This document shows positions 12,549 through 22,930 of a stretch of 24,085 nucleotides of DNA, one piece after another. The position numbers were made by a program, and so were the translations under genes. The stretch lies in contig JBFYKH010000004.1 of NCBI GenBank assembly GCA_041306075.1, positions 1 through 24,085 on the forward strand, given 5' to 3'. The stretch comes from JAHIYG01 sp041306075. GTDB taxonomy: Archaea > Altiarchaeota > Altiarchaeia > IMC4 > SCGC-AAA252-I15. The notes under the pieces are model-generated. The model was not told the origin of the DNA, ran no database searches, and saw only the letters and a list, made by a program, of their open reading frames with translations. Position 1 is the stretch's first letter. Each line of letters begins with the position of its first letter.

Positions 12549-13295
12549 ATGGACTCTAAGCTCGTTTGGACGGTTTTCTGCGCTGCAGCCTTGATTTCGG
12601 CATCTGTTTCCGCGTCGATGATAATCCCGGCAAACGGGCATGCAAGGGAGAACTCACAGGCTCCCGACCACTCGCCGGCCATAGGCGAAAACTGGGACCT
12701 CGAGCGCGTCGACTTCATACACTACGCCAAGCCAACTGGGCCGCAGACGAAGCAGTCGACATGCTACAAGCTCATGGGCGTCAAATGGGCGACGACGCCG
12801 GTGCCCTATGTCATAAATCCGACGAACCCGCAGGGGCTCTCCGAGAGCTTCATAACCTCTGCGATATCGGCTTCCGCAGAGTCCTGGGATGCCGCTACAT
12901 CAAGGGACCTGTTCACCGACGCGCCGCAGGCCGACTATTCGGCCCAGTATGGGGTTCAGGACTACAAGAACGCCATAGCTTTCGGCGGTATGTCTGACGA
13001 AAACGTTATAGCCGTTACCTCGGTATGGTACACCCGGGTGGGGAAGCAGATAGTCGAGTTCGACATGCTCTTCAACACCAAGTTCGCCTGGGGCGACGCG
13101 AGTGTGGACGCCTCGAAGATGGACCTGGAGAACATCGCCACCCACGAGCTCGGCCACAGCGTCGGCTTAAGCGACATTTACACGTCGTCCTGCACGTCTG
13201 TGACGATGTACGGCTACTCGACCGAGGGGGAAACCAGCAAGAGGACGCTCGAGCAGGCTGACATAGCCGGCCTCCAGAAGATGTACGGGGCCTGA
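12549..13295 (+). CDS. Secreted matrixin-like zinc metalloprotease
   Basis: 248 residues. A signal peptide (VWTVFCAAALISASVSA, 6-22) precedes a pro-like region and a catalytic domain. The metzincin zinc motif is HELGHSVGLSD (199-209): His199, His203 and an aspartate at the third-ligand position (Asp209), with catalytic Glu200. A Met-turn follows at VTMYGYS (Met220). The domain opens with VKWATTPVPYVINP, a typical matrixin first strand. Cys72 in the pro-region could act as a cysteine switch, although Cys215 may pair with it. The enzyme should cleave extracellular proteins, of host, prey or own surface. It is divergent from the stalked lipoprotein and ends 1 bp from pepF. The start is set by promoter spacing and GGTG upstream. 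Confidence 0.88.
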   Translation: MDSKLVWTVFCAAALISASVSASMIIPANGHARENSQAPDHSPAIGENWDLERVDFIHYAKPTGPQTKQSTCYKLMGVKWATTPVPYVINPTNPQGLSESFITSAISASAESWDAATSRDLFTDAPQADYSAQYGVQDYKNAIAFGGMSDENVIAVTSVWYTRVGKQIVEFDMLFNTKFAWGDASVDASKMDLENIATHELGHSVGLSDIYTSSCTSVTMYGYSTEGETSKRTLEQADIAGLQKMYGA

Positions 13296-13296
13296 T

Positions 13297-15033
13297 TCAG
13301 GCGGTCTTTTTGGCGAGGGATTTGAGGCTGTTCAGTTCCTTCTTGATTATTTTGAATCCTTTGTTCCAGAATCCGGTTTCCTGGAAGTCGAGGCCTGCGT
13401 TGGCGAGTATCCTGGCGGGGCTGTCCGAGCCGCCCTTCCCGAGGATTCCCATATACGTCGGCGCGAACTTATCTCCCTCCTCCTCGTACCTCTCGTAGAG
13501 GGCGAGCGCCACCATGTTCGCTAGCGCGTAGGTGTAGCAGTAGAAGGGGCTGTAGTATATGTGCTGTATCCCCAGCCACTCGTGCCTGAAGGCCTCGGGG
13601 ACCATGATTCTCCCGCCGAACTGCTCCCTGAGGTTGCGCATGTACAGGCGGCTGAGGTCCCCGGCCGAAGCCCCCCCGGACAATGCGTCGTGGGCGTCGA
13701 CCTCGAACATCGTGAAATAGGCCTGCCGCGTCACGGTCGCGTACTGGCGGTCGAGGGAGCGGACTAAGAGCGACATCCTCCCAGAATCGTCCTTCGCGTC
13801 CGCCATGAGCCTCCGGGTCAGGAGCATCTCAGCGAACACGGACGCGGTCTCCGCGAGCGGCAGGCCGGCGTGGTAGGTGAGCTGCGTCTGGCCGTGCGCC
13901 GCCATGGTGTGGACGGCGTGGCCTGTCTCGTGGACCATCGTGTACAGGTCCGTGAGGCTGCCGGTGTGGTTCAGCATGAGGTATGGCGTCACGCCGAGGA
14001 CGACGGAATGGCAGAAGGCGCCGGGCTGCTTCCTGGCCTGTGGGTACGGGTTCACGTGCCGCTCGTCGTAGACTCTCCTGGCCATCCGGTAGGCGGCCTC
14101 GTCGAAGCCGCGGAACACGGAGAGCGTCTTCTCCACGGCCTCGGCGTACCCGTACTTTCCGTCTCCGCGCCCGTAGGGGGCGTAGATGTCGCGCCTGTCG
14201 AAGCCTCTGATGCCGCAGAGCCTTGCCTTGAGGCGGAAGTACTCCTGGAATAGCCCCCTGTTCGCTTTCACCGACGATAGGAGCGACTCGACCGCCTCGT
14301 CCGGCACGTCGTTGGCGAGGTTCGCCGCCGAAAGCGGCCTCCTGAAGTTCCTGAGCTTCACGGTCTCGTTGACGGTGTCCTGGGCTATCGCCCGGTATAT
14401 CTCCCCGAGCACCGTCTCGTCGCGCCCGTAGGCCTCCAGCGTGGACGCGTACGCTTCGACGCGGTCCCTCCTCAGCCGGCTCAGCTTGTGTTCGCTTACC
14501 TCGTCGTACGTGAGCAGCCTCCCCCGGAAACTGAACCTGTACCTGCCGGTTATGGCGTCGTAGAGCCTCACCGCCGCCTCGGAGCCGGTGGTGTCCTTGA
14601 TGTTGATTATCCGCTCCTCGCCTTCCCCGAGGGTGTGGCCCCTCCACGCCCTGACCCTCTCCAAGAGGTACCTGTGCCGTCCGGCGGCCTCCATGTACCC
14701 CTCGGCCTTGTCGTCCGGGAGGTCCCTGAACCATATGCTGAAATAGAGTGTCGCATTCTCGACGTCGCAGGAAAGCTGGGAGAGCGCCGCCTCGTCGGCC
14801 ACGCGCCTGGCGTCGGTGGTGTCCTCGGCCAGCCTGAGCCCGGCCTTCGACGCGAGCCTGCCTGCAATCTCGGACAGCCGCTCCTCGGAGGCGACGGCAT
14901 CCCTGAACTCGCGCGCCGTGAGCGGGAGCTTCCGCCTGAACGCCTTGAACCCTTCGGCCTCCCGCTTCAGGGAGCCGGCGAGCCTTTTCCTGTCCTTGTC
15001 GGCGTATATGTCGCCGAGCCTCCAGGATGCCAT
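13297..15033 (-). CDS. pepF: Oligoendopeptidase F-type M3 peptidase
   Basis: 578 residues, the usual length for PepF. Cytoplasmic, no signal peptide. The zinc motif HETGH (368-372) and the third ligand in LAETASVFAE (Glu395) are intact; the region GIQHIYYSPFYCYTYALAN near the C-terminus is typical of PepF substrate-binding helices. M3 peptidases degrade peptides of about 7-20 residues released by larger proteases. Together with the secreted metalloprotease, which ends 1 bp away in convergent orientation, it suggests peptide use. It diverges from the endonuclease gene across a 52-bp spacer with a single symmetric A/T box. The PepF label, rather than another M3 branch, rests on length and motif context. 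Confidence 0.9.
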   Translation of the reverse strand: MASWRLGDIYADKDRKRLAGSLKREAEGFKAFRRKLPLTAREFRDAVASEERLSEIAGRLASKAGLRLAEDTTDARRVADEAALSQLSCDVENATLYFSIWFRDLPDDKAEGYMEAAGRHRYLLERVRAWRGHTLGEGEERIINIKDTTGSEAAVRLYDAITGRYRFSFRGRLLTYDEVSEHKLSRLRRDRVEAYASTLEAYGRDETVLGEIYRAIAQDTVNETVKLRNFRRPLSAANLANDVPDEAVESLLSSVKANRGLFQEYFRLKARLCGIRGFDRRDIYAPYGRGDGKYGYAEAVEKTLSVFRGFDEAAYRMARRVYDERHVNPYPQARKQPGAFCHSVVLGVTPYLMLNHTGSLTDLYTMVHETGHAVHTMAAHGQTQLTYHAGLPLAETASVFAEMLLTRRLMADAKDDSGRMSLLVRSLDRQYATVTRQAYFTMFEVDAHDALSGGASAGDLSRLYMRNLREQFGGRIMVPEAFRHEWLGIQHIYYSPFYCYTYALANMVALALYERYEEEGDKFAPTYMGILGKGGSDSPARILANAGLDFQETGFWNKGFKIIKKELNSLKSLAKKTA

Positions 15034-15054
15034 GTTGAATACAATGGCGGGGCG

Positions 15055-15065
15055 CCTTATTACCC
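15055..15065. promoter_or_regulatory. Symmetric TATA-like box shared by pepF and the endonuclease gene
   Basis: CCTTATTACCC on plus, GGGTAATAAGG on minus. Its centre (15060) is 26 bp from ATG 15086 and 27 bp from the minus-strand ATG at 15033, so one element can place leaderless starts in both directions. No other A/T-rich box fits as well, although TTAGTTTAAC (15076-15085) abuts the plus ATG. Confidence 0.5.
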
Positions 15066-15085
15066 GCCCGGCAGATTAGTTTAAC

Positions 15086-15925
15086 ATGCCATTGGTGGAG
15101 AAGGCCTCCGGGGTTTTCGAGGAGTTCGACGAGTCCAAGGTCGTCCGCGCACTCGAGAGAAGCGGCGCCAGCCGCAAGGACGCGCTGGGGATTGCGGCGA
15201 AGGTGAAGTCGACCGCACGGGACGGCACAAAGACCTCGCAGATTTACGGGCGGGCTTACGCGCTCCTGAACGATCTCAACTCGGGGGCGGCCGCGAGGTA
15301 CGGCCTCAAGCAGGCCATGTTCATGCTCGGGCCGGCCGGCTTCGCGTTCGAGAAGTACGTGGGCCGGGTGCTCTCCGCGCACGGCTACGCGGTGGAGATG
15401 AACCCGAAGCTCAAGGGCGCATGCGCGCTCCATGAGATAGACGCGGTCGCCTCCAAGGACGGTAAGAAGTACCTGGTCGAGTGCAAGTTCCACAAGGACC
15501 CGGGCGTCTCCACCGGACTCAAGGAGGCCCTCTACACGTGGGCGAGGCTCTCAGACCTGGCAGACTCAGGCGCCAGGTTCGATTCGGCCTGGATTGTCAC
15601 GAACACCAGGATAACTCCGGAAGCGGCATGCTACGCGAAGTGCAAGGGGATGAGGGTGACGGGTTGGGGGTATCCTCCGGGCCAAGGCCTCCAGGACATG
15701 ATTGACTGCCAGTGCATCTACCCGGTGACAATACTCAGGGGGCTTGATTCCGGGCCTAGGTCCAGGCTCATGGCGGCGGGCGTCGTCACCGTCGAGGACC
15801 TCAAAGGCCTCGGCAGGGACGGAATATCTGAGCTGACCGGCCTCCGTGGAGGTGTTCTGGCAGGTCTCCTTGACGAATTGGACGGGCTGACCGACAAGAA
15901 ATACTCCGACCACGGGCGGTTCTAG
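15086..15925 (+). CDS. ATP-cone / PD-(D/E)XK restriction-endonuclease-like protein
   Basis: 279 residues in three parts. An ATP-cone (about 1-90; VEKASGVFEEFDESKVVRALERSG opens as in NrdR and ribonucleotide reductase cones) precedes an Mrr-like nuclease core (about 85-195) with HEIDAVA (D119), YLVECKF (E132-x-K134) and WIVTNTRIT. A C-terminal segment (about 222-265, PRSRLMAAGVVTVEDLKGL...LTGLRGGVLAGLL) looks like tandem helix-hairpin-helix. The ATP-cone suggests control by nucleotide levels, the core cuts DNA and the HhH would bind DNA. Such proteins are known as predicted nucleases in archaea without settled roles. There is no methylase partner, so a restriction role is doubtful; the location near uvrBA suggests DNA repair. 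It overlaps the next minus-strand gene by 4 bp. Confidence 0.82.
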   Translation: MPLVEKASGVFEEFDESKVVRALERSGASRKDALGIAAKVKSTARDGTKTSQIYGRAYALLNDLNSGAAARYGLKQAMFMLGPAGFAFEKYVGRVLSAHGYAVEMNPKLKGACALHEIDAVASKDGKKYLVECKFHKDPGVSTGLKEALYTWARLSDLADSGARFDSAWIVTNTRITPEAACYAKCKGMRVTGWGYPPGQGLQDMIDCQCIYPVTILRGLDSGPRSRLMAAGVVTVEDLKGLGRDGISELTGLRGGVLAGLLDELDGLTDKKYSDHGRF

Positions 15926-16560
15926 GCCTTCTCTGCCTTCTCCGCGAGCTGGACCGCGAAGTCGAGGAGGCTTCTTATCTCCTGTTTCCCTGCGTTGGGC
16001 AGCATGTCCGCCTCGACCATGTCCCTGGTCACCGAAACGAACCTCAGGAATTTGCTGAGCGCTACCATCCTCTCCTGGACGTCGGCGTCCAATAGCCTCT
16101 TGGCCTCATTCTCATCCGCGCCCTCAGTCATGTACCTCCTGTCGAATTCTGGGTTGCCGGTGTCTATGTCCCTGGCGCCGAGGAACTTCTCCGCCTTCGT
16201 CTCGATGCTCTCGTGCCTGACGCAGACCGCGTCCTTCAGCCTGCCTGCGTGGGACGCCTCCGCCCGTATGTACGTGACCTTGAAGCGCTCCTCGTCGACG
16301 CCGGTGCCCTTTGTTTTGACGACGGTGTATGCCCGGACCTTCACGCCCCTCCCGCGGTACCTGCCCTCCAATACCGGCTCGCTGCCTTCGGTGCAGGAGC
16401 ATCCGGTCTCGGCCGCGAGCTCCCTAAGGGATGCGTTGAAACGGTCCCTCATCTTGACGTTCAGGATGAAGAGCGCTCCGAAGAGCGCGAAGAACAGTAT
16501 GACGAATCCGCCGCAGAAGCAGCACGGGAGCTTTCCGAGCAAGGCTTCGAGGAACGCCAT
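15922..16560 (-). CDS. Membrane-anchored hypothetical protein
   Basis: 212 residues. The N-terminus holds one hydrophobic segment (about 11-34) beginning with cysteines (LPCCFCGGFVILFFALFGALFIL), followed by a soluble domain (about 35-212). That domain has a beta-like part (VLEGRYRGRGVKVRAYTVVKTKGTG), a basic-acidic middle and a helical tail (RSLLDFAVQLAEKAEKA). No family recognised. The three clustered cysteines at the membrane edge might be modified or bind metal. It starts 1 bp after the stop of the upstream 80-residue gene, so the two form an operon from the TATA box at 16838-16847. Its last 4 bp overlap the endonuclease gene. Confidence 0.7.
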   Translation of the reverse strand: MAFLEALLGKLPCCFCGGFVILFFALFGALFILNVKMRDRFNASLRELAAETGCSCTEGSEPVLEGRYRGRGVKVRAYTVVKTKGTGVDEERFKVTYIRAEASHAGRLKDAVCVRHESIETKAEKFLGARDIDTGNPEFDRRYMTEGADENEAKRLLDADVQERMVALSKFLRFVSVTRDMVEADMLPNAGKQEIRSLLDFAVQLAEKAEKA

Positions 16561-16561
16561 C

Positions 16562-16804
16562 CTATCTGCCGGCCCTCTTGGCCTCCCGCTCCTCTATCTG
16601 TTTCGCGAGCTTCAGGACGAGCTGCCTGTCCTTCTCGTCCTTCGGGTCCAGGCTGTGCCTCTCGGAGAGCTTCTCCACGTCCTTCACCCAGGATTCGAGG
16701 ACCGCCTTCTTTTCGGTGCTGAGCCCGTCTTTCCGGTCGTATTTCTCATGGAGCCGCTCCATGACCTCCCTCCTCCTGGCCTTCTCCTTAGCGTGTATGT
16801 TCAT
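16562..16804 (-). CDS. 80-residue highly charged helical protein
   Basis: From ATG 16804: MNIHAKEKARRREVMERLHE, then Lys/Glu-rich helices to the end (LVLKLAKQIEEREAKRAGR). It is nearly all helix-forming and charged, with no cysteine, and looks like a coiled-coil or a small nucleic-acid-binding adaptor. A longer frame to 16999 would cross the uvrB start and the TATA box, so the ATG 13 bases after the predicted transcript start is preferred. Co-transcribed with the membrane gene that follows (1-bp gap); the pair may work together. Not recognised. Confidence 0.65.
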   Translation of the reverse strand: MNIHAKEKARRREVMERLHEKYDRKDGLSTEKKAVLESWVKDVEKLSERHSLDPKDEKDRQLVLKLAKQIEEREAKRAGR

Positions 16805-16837
16805 CCCGGGTACCTGATTGGTAATTTCTCCTGCCTG

Positions 16838-16847
16838 CTTATATACT
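16838..16847 (-). promoter_or_regulatory. TATA box for the 80-residue/membrane gene pair
   Basis: AGTATATAAGCA on the minus strand, centred about 39 bp upstream of ATG 16804, predicting a start near 16817 and a 13-base leader. Confidence 0.6.
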
Positions 16848-16865
16848 TTCCATACGCTCACCGGG

Positions 16866-16874
16866 TGGTTTATA
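16866..16874 (+). promoter_or_regulatory. TATA box for uvrBA
   Basis: GGTTTATAGGG on the plus strand, centred about 33 bp before ATG 16904, giving a leader of about 8 bases with GGGG before the start. It sits about 28 bp from the opposing minus-strand box. Confidence 0.45.
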
Positions 16875-16903
16875 GGGCCGGCATCCCTTGTATATGGGGG
16901 CTC

Positions 16904-18824
16904 ATGGAATTCAAACTGGAGAGCGACTACCGGCCGGCCGGGGACCAGCCCCAGGCGATAGAGCGGCTGGCGGACGGTCTTGCGCGGGGCATGAAGCATC
17001 AGACTCTCCTTGGCGTCACAGGCAGCGGGAAGACCTACACAATGGCGAACGTGGTCGCCGAGGTCGGCAGGCCCACCCTCGTACTATCACACAACAAGAC
17101 GCTCGCAGCCCAGCTGTACAGCGAATTCCGGGGCTTCTTCCCAAAGAACGCGGTCGAATACTTCGTCAGCTACTACGACTACTACCAGCCGGAGGCTTAT
17201 CTCCCAGCATCCGACACCTACATCGCCAAGGACGCGGACATCAACGAGGAGATAGAGAAGCTGAAGCACAGGACCACTTCAAGCCTCCTTGACAGGCAGG
17301 ACGTGCTGGTCGTGGCCACGGTGTCCGCCATCTACGGCCTCGGCAGCCCGAAGGAGTACCGGGACGGCACGCTCCTCATCGAGGCCGGAGGCGGACTCGA
17401 CAGGAGCCGCCTAGTCAGGAGGCTCGTGGAGATGCATTATGAGCGCACGACGGGGCCGCTCGCGGAGGGCGAGTTCAGGGTCAGGGGCGGGAACGTCGAC
17501 ATATTCCCCCCCTACGGGGGGAGGCTAATCAGGGTGGCTGTCGAAGACGGCATACGCTCGGTCAGCGAGCTGGACGCGCAGTCCGGCAGCCTCCTCGGCA
17601 AGACCGCTTCGGCCAGGATATATCCTGCGGTCCACTACATCCTCCCTGAGGGCAAGAAGCAGGCCGCCATCGACGCCATACGGGAGGAGCTCAACGGCCG
17701 CGTGAAGGAGCTCGAGTCGAAGGGCAAAATCCTGGAGGCGCACAGGCTCAGGCAGAAGACCGAATACGACCTCGAGCTCATAGACGAGCTCGGGTACTGC
17801 AGCGGGATAGAGAATTACAGCAGGCACCTGGAGGGGAGGAGGGCGGGGGAGCCGCCGAACACCCTCCTGGACTTTTTCCCCGAGGACTGGCTGTGCTTCA
17901 TCGACGAGAGCCACATGACGGTCCCCCAGATCAGGGGGATGCACAACGGGGACAGGAGCAGGAAGCAGACCCTCGTGGACTACGGCTTCCGGCTGCCGTC
18001 GGCCGTCGACAACCGCCCCCTCAAGTGGGAGGAGTTCGACTCCCGGCTGAGGCGCGTCGTATACGTGTCCGCCACCCCGGCAGACTACGAGCGGAAGGTG
18101 TCCGAGCGGATTGTCGAGCAAATCATACGCCCGACCGGCCTCGTGGACCCGGAGGTGGAGGTGAGGCCGGCTTCGACGCAGGTCGACGACTTCGTCAAGG
18201 AGGCGGAGCGGATAGTCCAGTCCGGCGGCAGGGCTCTCGCCACGACCTTGACTAAGCGGATGAGCGAGGACCTGGCCGACTACCTCGACAAGAAGGGGTT
18301 CAAGGTGAAGTACCTGCACAGCGAGATAGACACGCTCGGCAGGGTCGACCTCCTCAGGGAGCTTAGGGCTGGGGAGATAGACATACTCGTCGGCGTCAAC
18401 CTCCTCAGGGAGGGCCTGGACCTGCCCGAAGTCTCGCTCGTCGCGGTCTTCGACGCGGACCAAGAGGGCTTCCTCAGGTCGGAAACGAGCCTGATACAGA
18501 CCATCGGCAGATGCTCCCGGAACGTGGACGGGAAGGTTATACTCTACGCCGACAGGCGGACGGGCAGCATAGAGGCAGCGGTCCGCGAGACCGGGAGGCG
18601 GCGGGGGCGGCAGTTAGAATACAACCTCGCACACGGAATCAAGCCGGAGACCATCAGGAAGAGGATACACGACCGGATAGTCGAGAAGCCTGCGGAGGAG
18701 GCGGAGGAGAAGGCCTACGCGCAGATGCCTCGGGACGAGCTTGAACGGCTGATGAAGGAGGCAGCCGGGCGGATGGACTTCGAGGGGGCTATACGCCTGA
18801 GGGATGCCCTCAGGGGGATGGGGG

Positions 18825-18838
<14 letters not shown>
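16904..18838 (+). CDS. uvrB: Excinuclease ABC subunit B
   Basis: A 644-residue helicase-like damage verification subunit of nucleotide excision repair. Motifs are Walker A GVTGSGKT (37-44), the beta-hairpin region YYDYYQPEAYLP that clamps DNA, the DEAD-type box FIDESH, helicase motif VSATPADYE, LVGVNLLREGLDLPEV, motif VI QTIGRCSRN, and a C-terminal UVR domain (MPRDELERLMKEAAGRMDFEGAIRLRD) that binds UvrC. Length is slightly below the bacterial average. ATG 16904 gives the canonical MEFKLESDYRPAGDQPQAI start; the open frame extends far upstream but would cross other genes. uvrA begins 14 bp before the uvrB stop, so translation is coupled. No uvrC is in the window. UvrABC in archaea is generally considered of bacterial origin. 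Confidence 0.96.
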
Positions 18839-21638
<2,800 letters not shown>

Positions 21639-21658
21639 TATCTCCGACGGCACGTCGC

Positions 21659-21667
21659 TATTTATAG
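21659..21667 (+). promoter_or_regulatory. TATA box for hicBA
   Basis: TATTTATAG centred 26 bp before ATG 21689 and lying in the 50-bp gap after uvrA. It indicates a leaderless hicB transcript separate from uvrBA. Confidence 0.55.
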
Positions 21668-21688
21668 CCTATTCCCACTCTTATTAAC

Positions 21689-21904
21689 ATGGCCCGGGAG
21701 TTTAGCGTCATAATAGAGGCGGGGGAGGACGGTTATCTGCTATCCGAGGTCGTGGGCCTCCCCGGCTGCCACACTCAAGCTAAAAACCTGAACGAGCTCA
21801 TGAGGCGGACCAAAGACGCAGTCTCGCTCTACCTGAAATGCGAGAAGGGCGCGGAAGTGAAGGATCGCTTCGTCGGCGTCCAGAAGATAATTGTCGGTGC
21901 TTAG
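21689..21904 (+). CDS. hicB: HicB-family antitoxin
   Basis: 71 residues with the HicB partial RNase H fold: strand FSVIIEAGEDGYLLSEVVGLPGCHTQAKNLNELMRR. The pattern E-x-x-G-Y-x-x-x-x-x-x-L-P-G-C-x-T-x-A-x-x-x-x-E is the family signature. There is no added DNA-binding C-terminal domain, so autoregulation may rely on the complex. Stop and hicA start are adjacent (TAG at 21902-21904, ATG at 21905), giving coupled expression. Antitoxin first is the reverse of the E. coli hicAB order but common in archaea. Confidence 0.88.
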   Translation: MAREFSVIIEAGEDGYLLSEVVGLPGCHTQAKNLNELMRRTKDAVSLYLKCEKGAEVKDRFVGVQKIIVGA

Positions 21905-22132
21905 ATGGCGCGGCTCCCGCTCTTGTCGGCGAGGGAGCTCGCAAAGGCCCTGAAGAGACTAGGTTTCGAGCTGGTGCGGCAGGAGGGAAGCCACATGTTC
22001 TTCCGACACCAGGACGGCCGCACGACGGTCGTGCCGTGCCACAGGGGCGAGGACATAGACCGTGGCCTCCTGAACAAGATAATCAAGAAGGACCTCGGGG
22101 TCGAAGTCCGCGACTTCCTGGGTTGCCTGTAA
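21905..22132 (+). CDS. hicA: HicA-family mRNA interferase toxin
   Basis: 75 residues with the double-stranded-RNA-binding-like fold. The family signature is LAKALKRLGFELVRQEGSHMFFRH, with the catalytic histidine in G-S-H (His30), followed by the TTVVPCHRGEDIDRGLLNKIIKKDLG segment. HicA cleaves mRNA until HicB blocks it. All key residues are present, so the toxin should be active. Together with the RelE-like module at the left end, this window has two toxin-antitoxin loci. Confidence 0.9.
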   Translation: MARLPLLSARELAKALKRLGFELVRQEGSHMFFRHQDGRTTVVPCHRGEDIDRGLLNKIIKKDLGVEVRDFLGCL

Positions 22133-22137
22133 CCTCC

Positions 22138-22144
22138 TTTATAC
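22138..22144 (+). promoter_or_regulatory. TATA box for the 22169 gene
   Basis: TTTATAC centred about 28 bp before ATG 22169, supporting that ATG, rather than the in-frame ATG at 22145, as a leaderless start. Confidence 0.5.
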
Positions 22145-22168
22145 ATGCGCTTCCAGTATCCTAACAGT

Positions 22169-22885
22169 ATGCCGGCCATAAAAAATGCGCGTCCGCAGCC
22201 TCTTCTGAGTCCGCCGCCGGAGAAGTCCGGGCGGGAGCCCTGGATGGCGGCCACCCCGGCGGACAGGCGGCTCATCGAGAACGCCGTCGGCTGGGCGGAA
22301 GGCGACGGCGCAGCCCTGGCGGAGCTATTGTACTACGCACGTGGCGTGGGCATAGACCCCCCGCTGACAAAGCCCCTGAAGGACAGGATTGCGTCCGCCC
22401 TTTCGTCAGCGAGGCTCACACACGACCGGAGAAGGCTCGCGAAACTCATCTTCCTGACGGGCCGCATGAAGCTGGAGCAGGGTGGCACGGGCAAGGACGC
22501 CGAAATCCTCGGGAGGCCGTATCCTCCGGGCTCGTCACATATAATATTCGACTCTCTCGGGGACCTGTACCGGCGGAGGCAGATAGGCGCAGAGCCGGGT
22601 CGAGACGACGCGAAATCCCTTGCCGGCTCCTGCCTCGGCACCGCTAGGCAGTTCAGGTCCGGGGAGCTTGCCGCGGAAATGCATTTTTACTCCCGGGAGC
22701 TCGGTTGCCCGGCGGACATTACGTCCGGGGACAAGCTCCTGATGAAGCGGCGCCTCGAGGAGGCGAGGGTGAAGCCGATCGCCGCAGACGTCGCGAAGAT
22801 GCTATTCCTACTAGACCGGCTGTTCCCGAAGGAGGCGCCGAAGGAGCCTCCGCCGGTCCCGCCGCTCAAGAAGTTCGCCAGGTAG
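22169..22885 (+). CDS. Soluble hypothetical protein
   Basis: 238 residues from ATG 22169. A Pro-rich disordered N-terminus (QPLLSPPPEKSGREP) and a Pro-rich tail (KEAPKEPPPVPPLKKFAR) frame a helical core rich in Arg, Leu and Ala (ADRRLIENAVGWAEGDGAALAELLYYARG, RLTHDRRRLAKLIFLTGRMK). No membrane segment, signal or recognised motif. It has its own TATA box and lies between hicA and valS on the same strand, with no obvious partner. The helical repeats could be TPR-like, but spacing is not clear enough to call. Confidence 0.6.
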   Translation: MPAIKNARPQPLLSPPPEKSGREPWMAATPADRRLIENAVGWAEGDGAALAELLYYARGVGIDPPLTKPLKDRIASALSSARLTHDRRRLAKLIFLTGRMKLEQGGTGKDAEILGRPYPPGSSHIIFDSLGDLYRRRQIGAEPGRDDAKSLAGSCLGTARQFRSGELAAEMHFYSRELGCPADITSGDKLLMKRRLEEARVKPIAADVAKMLFLLDRLFPKEAPKEPPPVPPLKKFAR

Positions 22886-22892
22886 CGTCCCC

Positions 22893-22900
22893 TATATTAA
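22893..22900 (+). promoter_or_regulatory. TATA box for valS
   Basis: TATATTAA centred about 34 bp before ATG 22931, predicting a short leader of roughly 9 bases. Confidence 0.5.
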
Positions 22901-22930
22901 CGGCGCCGCACTATCTTGTTAAACATTCAA

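Noticed and set aside
12473..12718. N-terminal extension of the lipoprotein gene
   Set aside because: It would overlap the metalloprotease start and both TATA boxes, and would bury the lipoprotein signal (LSAGC) in the middle of the protein.
13829..15493. 554-codon minus-strand frame overlapping pepF and the endonuclease gene
   Set aside because: Arg/Gly-rich shadow running through the divergent promoter and two genes with intact catalytic motifs.
15995..16903. N-terminal extension of the uvrB reading frame
   Set aside because: UvrB homologues begin at MEFKLESDYRP (ATG 16904); the extension is antisense to two other genes and lacks a promoter of its own.
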